A DNA stretch of 64,000 nucleotides, taken from contig NC_033641.1 of assembly GCF_001540865.1 (NCBI RefSeq), positions 248,001-312,000 on the forward strand. The letters are read 5' to 3'. Below, in pieces: positions 1 through 10,200 of this stretch. Below the pieces are notes generated by a model, which saw nothing but the letters and a program-made list of their open reading frames with translations, ran no database searches and was not told the origin of the DNA. Position 1 is the first letter of the stretch. Every line of letters starts with the position of its first letter. The translations under genes were made by a program, and so were the position numbers. The DNA is from Ananas comosus (lineage: Eukaryota; Streptophyta; Magnoliopsida; Poales; Bromeliaceae).

Positions 1-76
1 AAAAGTGGAATTGAAATAGGTTTTTGAACGAACCCCAAATATATATATAAAAAATCCGGAAAAGGCAAAAGTTAAA

Positions 77-84
77 TGTTGAGA

Positions 85-117
<33 letters not shown>

Positions 118-157
118 ACCTTAATCTGGCGCCTTAGACCAACTCGGCCATCTCAAC
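77..157 (-). tRNA. tRNA-Leu, anticodon AAG
   Basis: The minus strand folds as a class II (long variable arm) tRNA. Acceptor strands are GTTGAGA and TCTCAAC with discriminator A at position 77. The anticodon arm is CCAGA-TTAAGGT-TCTGG, which places AAG at the wobble-to-third positions, and the T arm holds GGTTCAAATCC. The D arm starts TGGCCGAGTTGG as in leucine tRNAs. No intron is visible. It stands alone about 0.9 kb upstream of the first protein gene. The nuclear form lacks an encoded CCA, as expected. Confidence 0.95.
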
Positions 158-970
158 TGTGAGAATATTTTCACATTATATTATATATATGCTAATATAT
201 AGATAAAGCTTTATATATGCTAGGTATATTTATAGATAAAGCTTATTAAGTATATTACTAAATTATTTCTTATCAAATTGATCTTTAAAATAAAATAATA
301 TCATAATGGTTTTAAGCCCCCTTAATTCTAAGTGTTTCTCATCAGTTCAAATCATTGTATCTGTCATTTTTTATCAGTGCACATGGAATAGGAGTTAAGA
401 TTATTTCTACATTGTTTCCTATTACATCCATCTTTTGGATAGCAATGGCGATCTGCTAATGTCCCAGTGGTTAAGGCACTCCTCCTGTCATTTTTATCAA
501 TGCACGTAGCATAACACGAGTATTAAAACTGCTACTATATTGTTTTCTATCAAATCGATCTTTTGGATAATACTAATTATCTGATAATATCTGAATGGTT
601 GATCAGATGCTCATTTGCAGCTTATAGGTCCTGAGTTTGAGTCCCGACAGCATCTTTCTTTGTGATCTGCTTTGCCTAACTTCGAGTTAGAAAATTCTAA
701 GGTTCTAGAAATGTGATCCTACGTACGAATAGCTTGAGAAAACATGAGTATAAAGCATTATTTATCTAAAAAATTGGTGTGAAAAAATGGAAAACAAGAA
801 CTTGAACAATATAGTCATCATGCCTTCCACAACTAATCTTCCATGCATTCTTCATGATCCTCCCCCCATTCATGCATTTGCTTAGAAGAATAACCTATTT
901 TGTAGTTTCTTTCGATATCCTCCCCACATTTTAAGGGCAAAACCAAGTGCATGACTCGTCGCAATCCTTA
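158..970. repeat. Intergenic stretch with a ~128-bp tandem duplication
   Basis: Two related units lie at about 361-488 and 489-615. Both run from 'ctgtcattttt-atca-tgcac' through 'atcttttggata' to 'atctg.taat.tc..a.tggtt'. The second unit continues into a tRNA-like B-box sequence near 635-650 (gagtttgagtcccgac), so a decayed tRNA-derived SINE is possible but unproven. The rest shows no gene. Confidence 0.4.
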
Positions 971-978
971 TTTTCTCG

Positions 979-985
979 TATAAAT
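979..985 (+). promoter_or_regulatory. Probable TATA box of the cysteine-rich peptide gene
   Basis: TATAAAT lies 64 bases upstream of the ATG at 1049, the usual spacing for a plant TATA box with a short 5' leader. No other TATA-like element lies closer. Confidence 0.6.
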
Positions 986-1048
986 TCCCAAGAATCCCTT
1001 TGAATTTTTGAGCACCAAAATAATTACCTACTTATTTGCTTTACAACC

Positions 1049-1339
1049 ATGGCAATAACTCATAGCTCTTTTAAAATAGTTCCATGCGCGATGGTAGTCC
1101 TTGTGTTACTTGCCCTAGTCGATCGTATTGATGGATCCGATGGCTCCCTCGACCCACCAACCAACGATGTTGTTCAGTGTGTCACTGGGTGTGGCACGAA
1201 AATAACTTCTTGTGCAACTACATGTACACAGAAAAGGTTAACGGAGGCGCCCCAATGTTTTACAAATTGTATGGCTAATAACTTAAGGTGCTTACTGGAA
1301 TGTTTCTCCATTCCTCAGCTTGTTCCAATCCTACCTTAG
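1049..1339 (+). CDS. Small secreted cysteine-rich peptide, 96 aa, family not identified
   Basis: An intronless 96-residue ORF. Residues 1-29 look like a signal peptide (hydrophobic core about 11-24, likely cut near SDGS), so the product is probably secreted. The mature part has eight cysteines in a mirror-like layout, CX3C-X6-CX3C-X10-CX3C-X6-CX3C, i.e. two similar halves. Paired CX3C motifs recall alpha-helical hairpin peptides and some pollen or seed peptides, but I do not recognise the family. A TATA box 64 bases upstream, ATG in acceptable context (accATGg) and an AATAAA at 1403-1408 support a real short transcript. The function is unknown; defence or reproductive signalling would be usual for such peptides. 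The other possibility is a chance ORF, which the signal peptide plus regular cysteines make unlikely. Confidence 0.75.
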   Translation: MAITHSSFKIVPCAMVVLVLLALVDRIDGSDGSLDPPTNDVVQCVTGCGTKITSCATTCTQKRLTEAPQCFTNCMANNLRCLLECFSIPQLVPILP

Positions 1340-1652
1340 TTTCTGCCTATTATGAGATTACTCAATTCTATATAAGCTGCATGTAATAGAAACATTTTAG
1401 TGAATAAATGATCTGAGTTGTTCAAGTGGCCATGTAATGGTAAGTTTCATTTCTTCTCTTTTTTCTAAGGAAAAGAAAACTAGTGTATGTGATCATAGCA
1501 GAAACAAGGACACAAAAGAAGTTGATTTATGAAAGAAATATTAAAAAAAAAGAGAGTTTATTTTTTTTTTAAGAAAACATCAATTGGAAATTTGGAATCT
1601 ATAGTTTGACTTGTTTAAATATAGCTCCCTACACCTGCTTTGACACTATTAT

Positions 1653-1923
1653 TGTGAAACAACCGTTGTACTCTAAAAGTTTAAGCTATTAGAGAACGGT
1701 ATTTAAACATTTTTATATTTAACACTCCCCCTCACGTCTGGGCTCGAGACTTTTTAGTTGGCCCATGACGTGAGCTTAAATTAAATGAGAGGAAATTAAT
1801 ATGTTAGGAGCCTTGAATGACTTGAACTCAGGACCTCTTGCTTTGATACCATATGAAACAACTGTTGTACTCTAAAAGCTTAAGCTGTTAGAGAACGGTA
1901 TTTAAATATTTTTATATTTAACA
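1653..1923 (-). mobile_element. SMART-like TRIM retrotransposon (complete, 271 bp)
   Basis: Terminal direct repeats of 72 bp (1653-1724 and 1852-1923) read TG...CA. Read on the minus strand, the 5' LTR is the right one and is followed directly by TGGTATCAAAGC (1851 back to 1840), an initiator-Met tRNA primer-binding site. The purine tract GTGAGGGGGAG (1735-1725) abuts the other LTR. Host bases ATTAT flank both ends (1648-1652, 1924-1928), a perfect 5-bp target duplication. There is no coding capacity, so it is a non-autonomous TRIM. A relative sits at 23238-23523. Confidence 0.9.
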
Positions 1924-1992
1924 ATTATAATGTTGTATATGAGTTTATTTGAGTAACACTCTTTTTATGTTATGCTTTACTACCTATTTTCG

Positions 1993-1997
<5 letters not shown>

Positions 1998-2029
<32 letters not shown>
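1998..2029. repeat. (GA)n microsatellite
   Basis: About 16 GA units next to the Cassandra-like element. Confidence 0.95.
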
Positions 2030-2046
2030 ACAAAGTAGGAGCAAGT

Positions 2047-2599
2047 TGTGAGGCTCTGCTTCTCTAGGGGATCACCCATTCTATAACTATGCATATTGTG
2101 ACTATTCTAGTCCTAGCACGCTTAATCTTTTTAATATTATGGGCTTAGCCATTGCCTACAAATATTATAGCCGAGTTAAGAGTTTTAGTCTTGTTATACC
2201 TTATATTTAGAATTATTCCAAATCTTGAAAGTGTCGCACTCTTCCGTCTTCTTTAAGTTATGACGTTTTCATTAAACTCAAGCATATTCATTAGTATTAG
2301 ATGGTGTGAAACTCATCTCGCTAGCCTTATTATTCATCACCTAGCTGAGCTTGTTATTTAGTCTCTAGTCAACTGAGACTTATATTTTTCGGTTGTGATT
2401 AACTCTAATATTAAGTGTGGCACTCTACTTCCCAGGAGAGCTGCCCATTCTAAAACTACTCTAATTCTGATATGCTTAATTGTTTTTTTTTTTTAATCTC
2501 TTGGGATTAGCTACAATTCAAAATGCTGTAGTCAGGTTAAGGGGTTTAATTTTATTATATACTATAATTAGGACTTCCAAATCCTATAGGGGTATAACA
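2047..2599 (-). mobile_element. Cassandra-like TRIM with 5S rRNA-derived LTRs (complete, 553 bp)
   Basis: LTRs at 2047-2238 and 2416-2599. Each contains, inverted, a diverged copy of the 5S rRNA body, including the segment equivalent to 'cttcccaggaggtcaccca' and the AAGCATGCT-like A-box region (2056-2127 and 2424-2482). On the minus strand the 5' LTR (2599 to 2416) is followed by TTAATATTAGAGTTAA, which differs from the initiator-Met primer-site context TTGGTATCAGAGCCAA only by G-to-A and C-to-T changes. A purine tract, AAGAAGACGGAAGAG, precedes the other LTR. CAAGT flanks both ends (2042-2046, 2600-2604). 5S sequence in the LTR is the hallmark of the Cassandra family. Confidence 0.88.
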
Positions 2600-3210
2600 C
2601 AAGTGCTTCTTTATCCATCTCTAAAAAAGCATTTTCCAAAGAAAAAATTTTAGAATTTTTGCAAAGGGCTTGNGCTTAGCCATTGCCTAAAAATATTATA
2701 GCCGAGTTACGAGTTTTAGTCTTGTTATACCTTATATTTAGAACTATTCCAAATCTTGAAAGTGTCGCACTCTTTCGTCTTCTTTAAGTTCCGATGTTTT
2801 CATTAAACTCAAGCAAATTCATTAGTATTAGACGGTGTGAGACTCATCTCGCTAGCCTTATTATTCATCACCCAGCTGAGCTTGTTATTTAGTCTCTAGT
2901 CAACTGAGACTTATCTTATATCTTTCGGTTGTGATTAACTCTAATATTAAGTGTGGCACTCTACTTCCCAGGAGAGCTGCCCATTCTAAAACTACTCTAA
3001 TTCTAATATGCTTAATTGTTTTTTTTTTTTAATCTCTTAGGCTTAGCTACAATTCAAAATGCTGTAGTAAGGTTAAGGGGTTTAATTTTATTATATACTA
3101 TAATTAGAACTATTCCAAATCCTATAGGGGTATAACACAAGTGCTTCTTTATCCATCTCTAAAAAAGCATTTTCCAAAGAAAAAATTTTAGAATTTTTGC
3201 AAAGGGCTTG
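2143..3210. repeat. 530-bp direct duplication meeting at a single N (assembly join)
   Basis: 2143-2672 and 2674-3210 are the same sequence at roughly 97 percent, both ending in gcaaagggcttg, separated by one N at 2673. The second copy repeats most of the Cassandra-like element and its right target duplication. This is most simply two overlapping contigs, or two haplotypes, laid end to end and not merged. Confidence 0.8.
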
Positions 3211-3336
3211 ATGGTTGGTATCTGAGACCCAAGTTTGAATCCTAGTTGATTCACATTTCCAGCTAAGTTTATTTCTAAATGAAATAAACGAAGCGGGTAG
3301 CGTGCTACCTATCTCTCTCAAAAAAAAAAAGAAGAA
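3201..3336 (+). mobile_element. tRNA-derived SINE, 5'-truncated copy
   Basis: Carries the B-box-like stretch aagtttgaatcctag, the body 'agctaagtttatttctaaat' and an A-rich tail. The exact 11-bp duplication AGAATTTTTGC flanks it (3190-3200 and 3337-3347). It is the same family as 59543-59697 and 60823-60994, but lacks about 37 bases of the 5' end. Confidence 0.85.
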
Positions 3337-3347
3337 AGAATTTTTGC

Positions 3348-4225
3348 TGTAGCACGAAGTTGAAATGAGATTTTAACCACCAAAAGTAAGAGTATTTTTT
3401 CTCAAAAAAAAAAAGAGTAAGAGTACCAGTATGAAGCCAGAATTTAGATTTATGCTTTTCTCGATAGCGCTACTCAAATAGATTTTTTTTGACAAAACAT
3501 TGCGAAAACTATAATGTAAAGAAAAAATTAGTTGATGTCCAATGAGTTTATCAATCATGCTGACTTTTTAATACAAATTCGGCCGAAAAAGGGTTAAACA
3601 AGCGGAACGGTAACCAAGTAAGTCTATGACGAAAGATCTAAAATTGCTTACTACTACTTCAATCATTAGTGAAAAGCCCTATTTTCAGAGGAGGTGGGTG
3701 GAAATGTTAGAGAGAAGAGTCGGCAATGAAAGAGTTGTTTATGCCAACTCAACTCTATCAGAATGTCAGATCAGAACGTCGGTGACAAAGCGCGATTAAC
3801 ATAAACTTATTTAAATAAGCATGCGTTGAGATTAAGCTGTTAGTCGCTAAGTGGTATAGATTTTTGTGGTAAAAGCTAATAAAAACCATAAAAAAAAACT
3901 CACAATGGAATTTATTTAACAAAATTTTCAATTTAATTGAAAAAAAAAAGAAAATTAAAAGTTCAGGACTTCCTTTCGAAATAGCCAATTGTTGAGGGGG
4001 GTACTCCATACTTTTTCCTCACCTCCTGAAATCGGCGCCGCAAAAGAGAACGAAAGGGTCTTATTATAAAATACGGCAACGAGTTAACCACCGCCGCCGA
4101 ATTCAGTGTATCCGTTTCAACAACCCGATAACTACTCGTCTTTCTCCTCACTCTCGCTCTCTACTCTCTCTCCCTTCGGTCGGGGGAGAACGCGAACCGA
4201 ACCGGGCGGCTCATCTCGACCGGAA
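3348..4225. other. Intergenic and promoter/leader region of the strumpellin gene
   Basis: AT-rich to about 4000 with no gene visible, then sharply GC- and CT-rich from about 4090 (ctctcgctctctactctctctccc at 4151-4174 region), as in plant 5' leaders. The frame of the gene stays open upstream to 4106, but only from a GTG, so it is not a start. Confidence 0.5.
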
Positions 4226-7200
4226 ATGGCGAACCGGACCGGACCGGGCGGGGCGGCGGAGGAGGAAGACGACGACCCCGTCGTCTCCTTCCCGGAGCTC
4301 CTCCGCTTCTGCGGCCGCGCCCAAACCCTAATCACCGAGCTCCTCCTCCTCGCGGATCGCGTCCCCTCGGAGTTCCGCGATCGCCGCTTCGACCCCGTCC
4401 TCTTCGATCTCAGGCTTGTCCCGAATCCCCGTACTCTCTCTATCTTCGCGTTCGCAGTCACTCTTTTTTCCTGTAATTTTTCGTAGATTTTTGGTAATTT
4501 GTAGGGATGTTAACGTTTGGTGCTTCCTGAATCCCCTTCCTCTCTCTTCGTGCTCTAAATCTGTTCTTTCCTGTAATTTTCCATGGATTTTTGGGTAATT
4601 TGCATCGATCTTATAGCCTTATGCTTAAACGAGAGAAGATGTATGTTTAAACTAGATTCGAAGGGGCTACTAGCACAGTTTGATCATTAGTTTTTCATTT
4701 TGAAAGGCCTATATATACAAAATCATAGGATTTGGAAACAAATTTCTTAGGTTTCAACAACAGCTCTTATGGAAAATTATAGATCATTGAATTTGGTATT
4801 GCTTGATGTTTAGGAAATGGGTTTCCGAATCTTATGAAATTTCATATATAGGCCTTCGAAATGGTGTAGGTTGCTCCCAACGTTTTAGCCTTTGATTCAA
4901 CGACCTCTTACGTTTGATTTAACATGCATGTAAAAAGAGAACAACTTAAATTTCTCTCATTTGATACTATACTCCAAATATGTACTGCATTTCAGCTCAA
5001 TACAACTTTTTTTTTTCTAATTTTATTTTAAAGTTAGGAAGCTGCAGAGTTTGCTCTTATCGATTATGTTTCATTTAAGGTTTCATTGTTTTTCCAGATA
5101 TTTTGACTCTCCTAGTGATTTTGAGTCAAGGATTGAAGGAAATGCTGAATTAGAAGCTCTAGAAGATCAGCTCCGTGAATCTTGCTCTAATTATATGCAG
5201 AGGTTCTTTAATCTGGCTAGTGGAATTGTCATTTACCATATGGAGCTCCTTAAATACCTAAATGATCTTCAGGTAAGCTCTAGCTAACTCACTAACGAAG
5301 ATTTTTATTTTATGCTTTTTGTGTGTGTGTGTGTGTGTGAGTGCGGGCGCATGCGCTACAAGCCACTTTACTACAGTTTTTCATTCTATAGCAAAATTTA
5401 CTCAATCGAAGTTAATTGAAATGGAAATTACTCTAGTTCCATTTCCACTTGTACTTTACTATAGCTAAAGTTCTTGCTAACTCAATGTCCACCATTTGTG
5501 TAAAATTCTTAGCATTTTACTGAAATCCACCATTGCTAGTTAACTATGTGATCTCTTTTAACTTTTCCTGTTTCATTCTGCCAAGTATCTGATTCTTAGC
5601 CCAGTGAATGTGACAAACATTTTCATCTTTGTAACTATTGAATTGAGAGTTTAAATATCTGTGTATTTTAAGCCTATTTATACTTGGTCATTAAATTTAA
5701 CTAACAAATTGAAATCTACTATCCAGGAAGGTCTTTATGTGCATTATTCACTTGATAGTGTATTGGAGAGCAAGTCTGGGTGCCAACTGCTGACAGAGTC
5801 AATTACATTATTTGCATGTGTCCTGTTATTAATGGAGCACAGGATCGTTGGGATTTTGCGTGAGAAGCTCCTTGTGGCACATCTACGATATGATCGTTGT
5901 TTCAATTTGCCAAAGCTAGAGGAAATATGCTCTCTCTGTCGTATACACCAGCCTAATACAGGAACCTTAAGTCACACGAGTGCTTCTTCATTAACCTCTG
6001 ATATTCTTTCCATACAAAAGCCAGAGATCCTTTTTGCAAGATTCCCCTTTCCTAAACTGGTGGTTGATGCTATTATATCTTGCTTACGGGGAGATGACAT
6101 GTACAATAACATTCGCCACTATCCAGATCCACAGCATCGGACTGTGGCTTTGTCTTTACAGGGTGGACGTTTGTACCTGCTGTTATTTTATTCTACTGAC
6201 TTTTTACATAATGGTCTTGTTATGCGAGAGATTGTTGATAGGTTCTTTAAGGATAATTGGGTGGTTCCTATATTTTTGCATTTCTTGGTAGATTTATTTG
6301 CCTCATGGGATGCATATAAAGAAGCAAAAGCTGCATTATCCTCTTGTCTTTCGCCCAATTTTATACGTGATTGCTGCCTTTATTATTCTTCTAAGGTTGG
6401 TATTATCCTTGGAAAGTATTAAGATTTTTTGGAGCATTTTATAAGATATTTATGTATAAGGCTACATACCGAAATTTTGTTTCCTTGTCTTCTTGTAAAT
6501 GTACTTGACAATGTACCCCCTTCTTACTCATTTATGGTTCTATTTTGCATATATATTCCCCTCAAAACACATTCATTAATGTGTATATTTTTTCAAAGAT
6601 GAAAATTCCACCTATAGCCTGAGAATTAACTCATATTTGCATACATGCTTATGCTCATTTTTTTCCTTTGTTAGAAATGTATTGGAGATTTAAAAATGAC
6701 CGTTATATCCATTTACACCAATGCTCTTCAAAGCCGGTGAGGGTTTGGTTCCTAAAAGTTTATTTTAGTTTTTAAAATGGCATTAACGCAGAAATGAGGA
6801 CAAGTAAGTGCCTCTTCAAGCCGTGTGTTTAGAGGGGCATATATCCAAATATAACATTACAATATCTGCAAGGGTATAAGTGCAAATACGCATTTTTAAA
6901 GGATACACATTCAAATATATGTGTTCAGGAGATATGTAAAATTCCATTAATTGAACTCAGATTTTTTTTTCCCCCCTAATTCTACACATCGTTTTCTTCA
7001 TTCAATTTGTTCTTCTTGCACATTTTTCTATTCCTTTCTCATAGTCTTACTATTATCACATATGTTTATCCTGCAGGTTACGCATCTCTTGTCTGAGTTA
7101 GGCTCCAGTCTCTCTGATGGTGCTTTGAAGAAGGATTATGTCCTGGATAACTCTCAACATCTTATCTCCTTTATAAGAAATTGCAATATTACTCTGCGCT

Positions 7201-10200
7201 GGCTTTTGCTTCATAGAATTGTGAGCCCTTGTTCTTATGCTCGTATTTTTTTCCTTTTATAGATGTCATAGTTATTTAGTGTAACTGTAGGTATTTTCTT
7301 TATGCGCATTTATAGGATCTAATCTAATAGTAGACTAATGATTTTATAGAGCAATGACAAGAGGTCAAGGGACATAGTGACTTCTATAGGGCTGGCGCAG
7401 CAAGTCGATGATGATAGCTTACTACAACTCCTACTGAAGGCTTCTCAAGTGATTTTCTATTTTCATAGGAACTTCTTTCACCAATAAATGTTATGCTGAA
7501 ATCTTTTATTTGGATGTTTGACAATTAATTTTAAATATTCACACTCCACAGCTTGAATTTGAAGTGAAATTTCTTTATGATGAACTTTTGAGAACCAGAG
7601 AAGCTATGTGGTGCGAGAAGAAACGCTGTGCTTCTGAATGCATGGAAGACTTATCCCGAAACCACTTTGGCACTTGGGTATGTATTGGCTTTTTCATGGT
7701 AGAAGCAATCTATATATTCTCTTCTTGTACAGCTACTATGTACAGTTTAGGTTTTTGGAATATTATTAACACTGACATTCTGATCCAAAAAACAGTGTTC
7801 AACAACCACTCCAATAATTATGTATTATATTATTCTGCCAGACGTAAATTTCCTTTGTTCTCATCTTTAAGCCATTGTGCAACAATGCAAACCAAAGCAA
7901 CTTTTGTGTAAATTATCATCAAATGGCAGTGTAAGAACCTACTTAGTCTTTATATCAGTATAGCGTACACAAATTAGATCTTGTGTCAATTAATTGATAT
8001 TTGCTGTTTATGTAGGCTTCATCACACAAATTCAAGAACAAGAGCCTGAAAGACTGGTTTGATAAGTTGTCACTGGAGGTGAGTGAATCCTGTTTTGTTC
8101 AATTTGATCCAAATTAGCAAGCACATTTTTTAAGATTTCTTGTAATATACTCTCAAACTACATTTTCGTCTTGACAAACACTGCATACTTGCTAATTTAT
8201 TTGAACATAGAAGCCGGCAATAGTTTGAATCTGGTGTAAGAAAAACTGATGCATTTTGGTCTTGGCAATTTATTTGTGGATTTTCTGCTAAGAAAAATGG
8301 ATAGTTTTGATGCTTGTTTTACACATGTGACTCAATTGTGTCATTGTTCTTCGCAACCTTACAAATGTTGGCATTGCATCTATGTGAGAAAGTCTTGCAT
8401 TTGAGCTGGTGTGTCACCAATAGTCTAAGGGACGACATTCTTTTCATTCTCTCTCTTTCTCTCTCTCTCTCCGATGTTGTTCCTGCCGGTTTCTTTTCTT
8501 ATTCTAGCGTTAGAGTCCTGAGAACTTTTACATTTTTTCAATCTTCATAGAGGCTATTATTTTGTTTAATATGTAATACTATCCCTTTTCTCTTATTCTT
8601 AAATAACTACAGTGATTACAAAGCCAGCTATTCTGAATTTTACTCGTGATCAATCATTAATGTTCATCTTTAGCAGATGCAGTCACTAAATTATTCTGGA
8701 CATGGAAGCTCTGGGAGAATAATCTATCGTGTAATATCTTCAATTAAGGATATTGAACAACTTGATCAAGTAAGTATCTGTGCCCTCTTATTATAGTTAA
8801 TGTTACTGAAATAGGACTATGTATTTTGTAGTTTCCATGGTGTGCAAGTAATACAAATGTAAAGATGTACATTTTTCTTTTCAATTGTTATTTATTTCCA
8901 GATCCAGGTTATTTAATATACAATTGTTTTCATGATTATTTCTCTTTAGGTACTAACTTAGCTTTCTTTGACGAAATATTTATAGGTTGAAGAAAGTTTG
9001 CAAATCAAACATGGGTTAGCCAAAGTTCAGAAGTCTCTTCATGACATGATCAAAATTCTCAATTTAGATATTGATGCTATGAGGGTATTCTCTGTGGTAA
9101 GTCTAGGATCCTTTTTGTTTGCCATAACTTTACTAGATTAACATGCAAGTGCCATTATGGAAAAGCTTGGTGGTGACAAATATAATGACAATGCACAACT
9201 ATCAAGTGCTATCACGTATCAGAAAGCTCCTTTATTTTCTTTTTTGTGTTTCTTGAACTAAGGGCTATAAGGACTCATAGATCGTATTTGACACCTAAGA
9301 AAAAATTATCTGTAGAAAGTTAGAAACTCCTAGAATAGAGTTGGGAAGTTGGGCACGAGGATGAGAAACACCAAGCTTGGTACAAGGACAGATAACCAAG
9401 CTCAATCAGCTTAGAACCTCATGCCACACGTCTATACTTTTAGCTGCTGTGTTTTTGTTGATTAGACCACTATAATAGTGAGGACCACCATATGAACAAG
9501 TTTAGTTTATTTATTTTTAAATTTAGGACTTGTTTGGACTGGCTAGAGCTTTTGTAGCTGTGCTGTTTCAGTAGAGATCTTCAAGAAAGCAGTAACAACT
9601 TTTAATTATAATCTTTGTACGGTTCTCCTAGTTGCAGCAAAAGCAGGAGCTTCTACTTTTGGTTTAGAAGCTCATATTCATCTTCTGCAACAAGGAAACT
9701 ATAGAGCTAAGGGTTTTTATTTGTCAAGTGCCTATTTGCTACTTTTCGAAGTAGAAAAGTTGCTCGAGAAGTCAAGACTACATAGGCACACAATTGGAAA
9801 TTGAAATAGGATGAACTTACTCTTGCGAACGGTTGCTGTTTTGTTATATCTTTTGGAGTTTTTGTGCACTATTGGTGCCTTGCCGTTGTTGACATTTACA
9901 ATAGAATGTCATGCCACCATAAGAATGATACGAATACAACCAAATTTTGAGTATGTGGTCAGGAAACCTTAGTATAGTTGCAGCAGTTAGGAATATTTCA
10001 AGTTACTGTTTTAGGTTAAGCTATTGTTTGTGGTCAACTTTTTTAAGAATCTGATGAGAAAATTATGGTTGATGAGTCTTTCCCTTTTCAGGTTACAGAT
10101 GCTGTATATGCTTGGGGATACATTGCAAAATATGATAAACTTTTGAAGAAGAAGATTAAGCAAGATCCATCAACAATGCTGATTTTGCATGCCTTATTTC

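Noticed and set aside
635..660. tRNA gene near 600-660
   Set aside because: There is a B-box-like sequence but no cloverleaf can be drawn; at most an old SINE fragment.
2056..2127. 5S rRNA gene
   Set aside because: Only a diverged, inverted partial match and it repeats at 2424-2482 inside LTRs; this is Cassandra-type 5S sequence, not a working gene.
4106..4225. In-frame 40-codon extension upstream of the strumpellin ATG
   Set aside because: It opens with GTG, not ATG, and the family length is already reached from 4226.
4132..4461. 109-codon minus-strand ORF rich in Arg and Ser
   Set aside because: Shadow of the GC-rich first exon of strumpellin; codon make-up mirrors the true frame.
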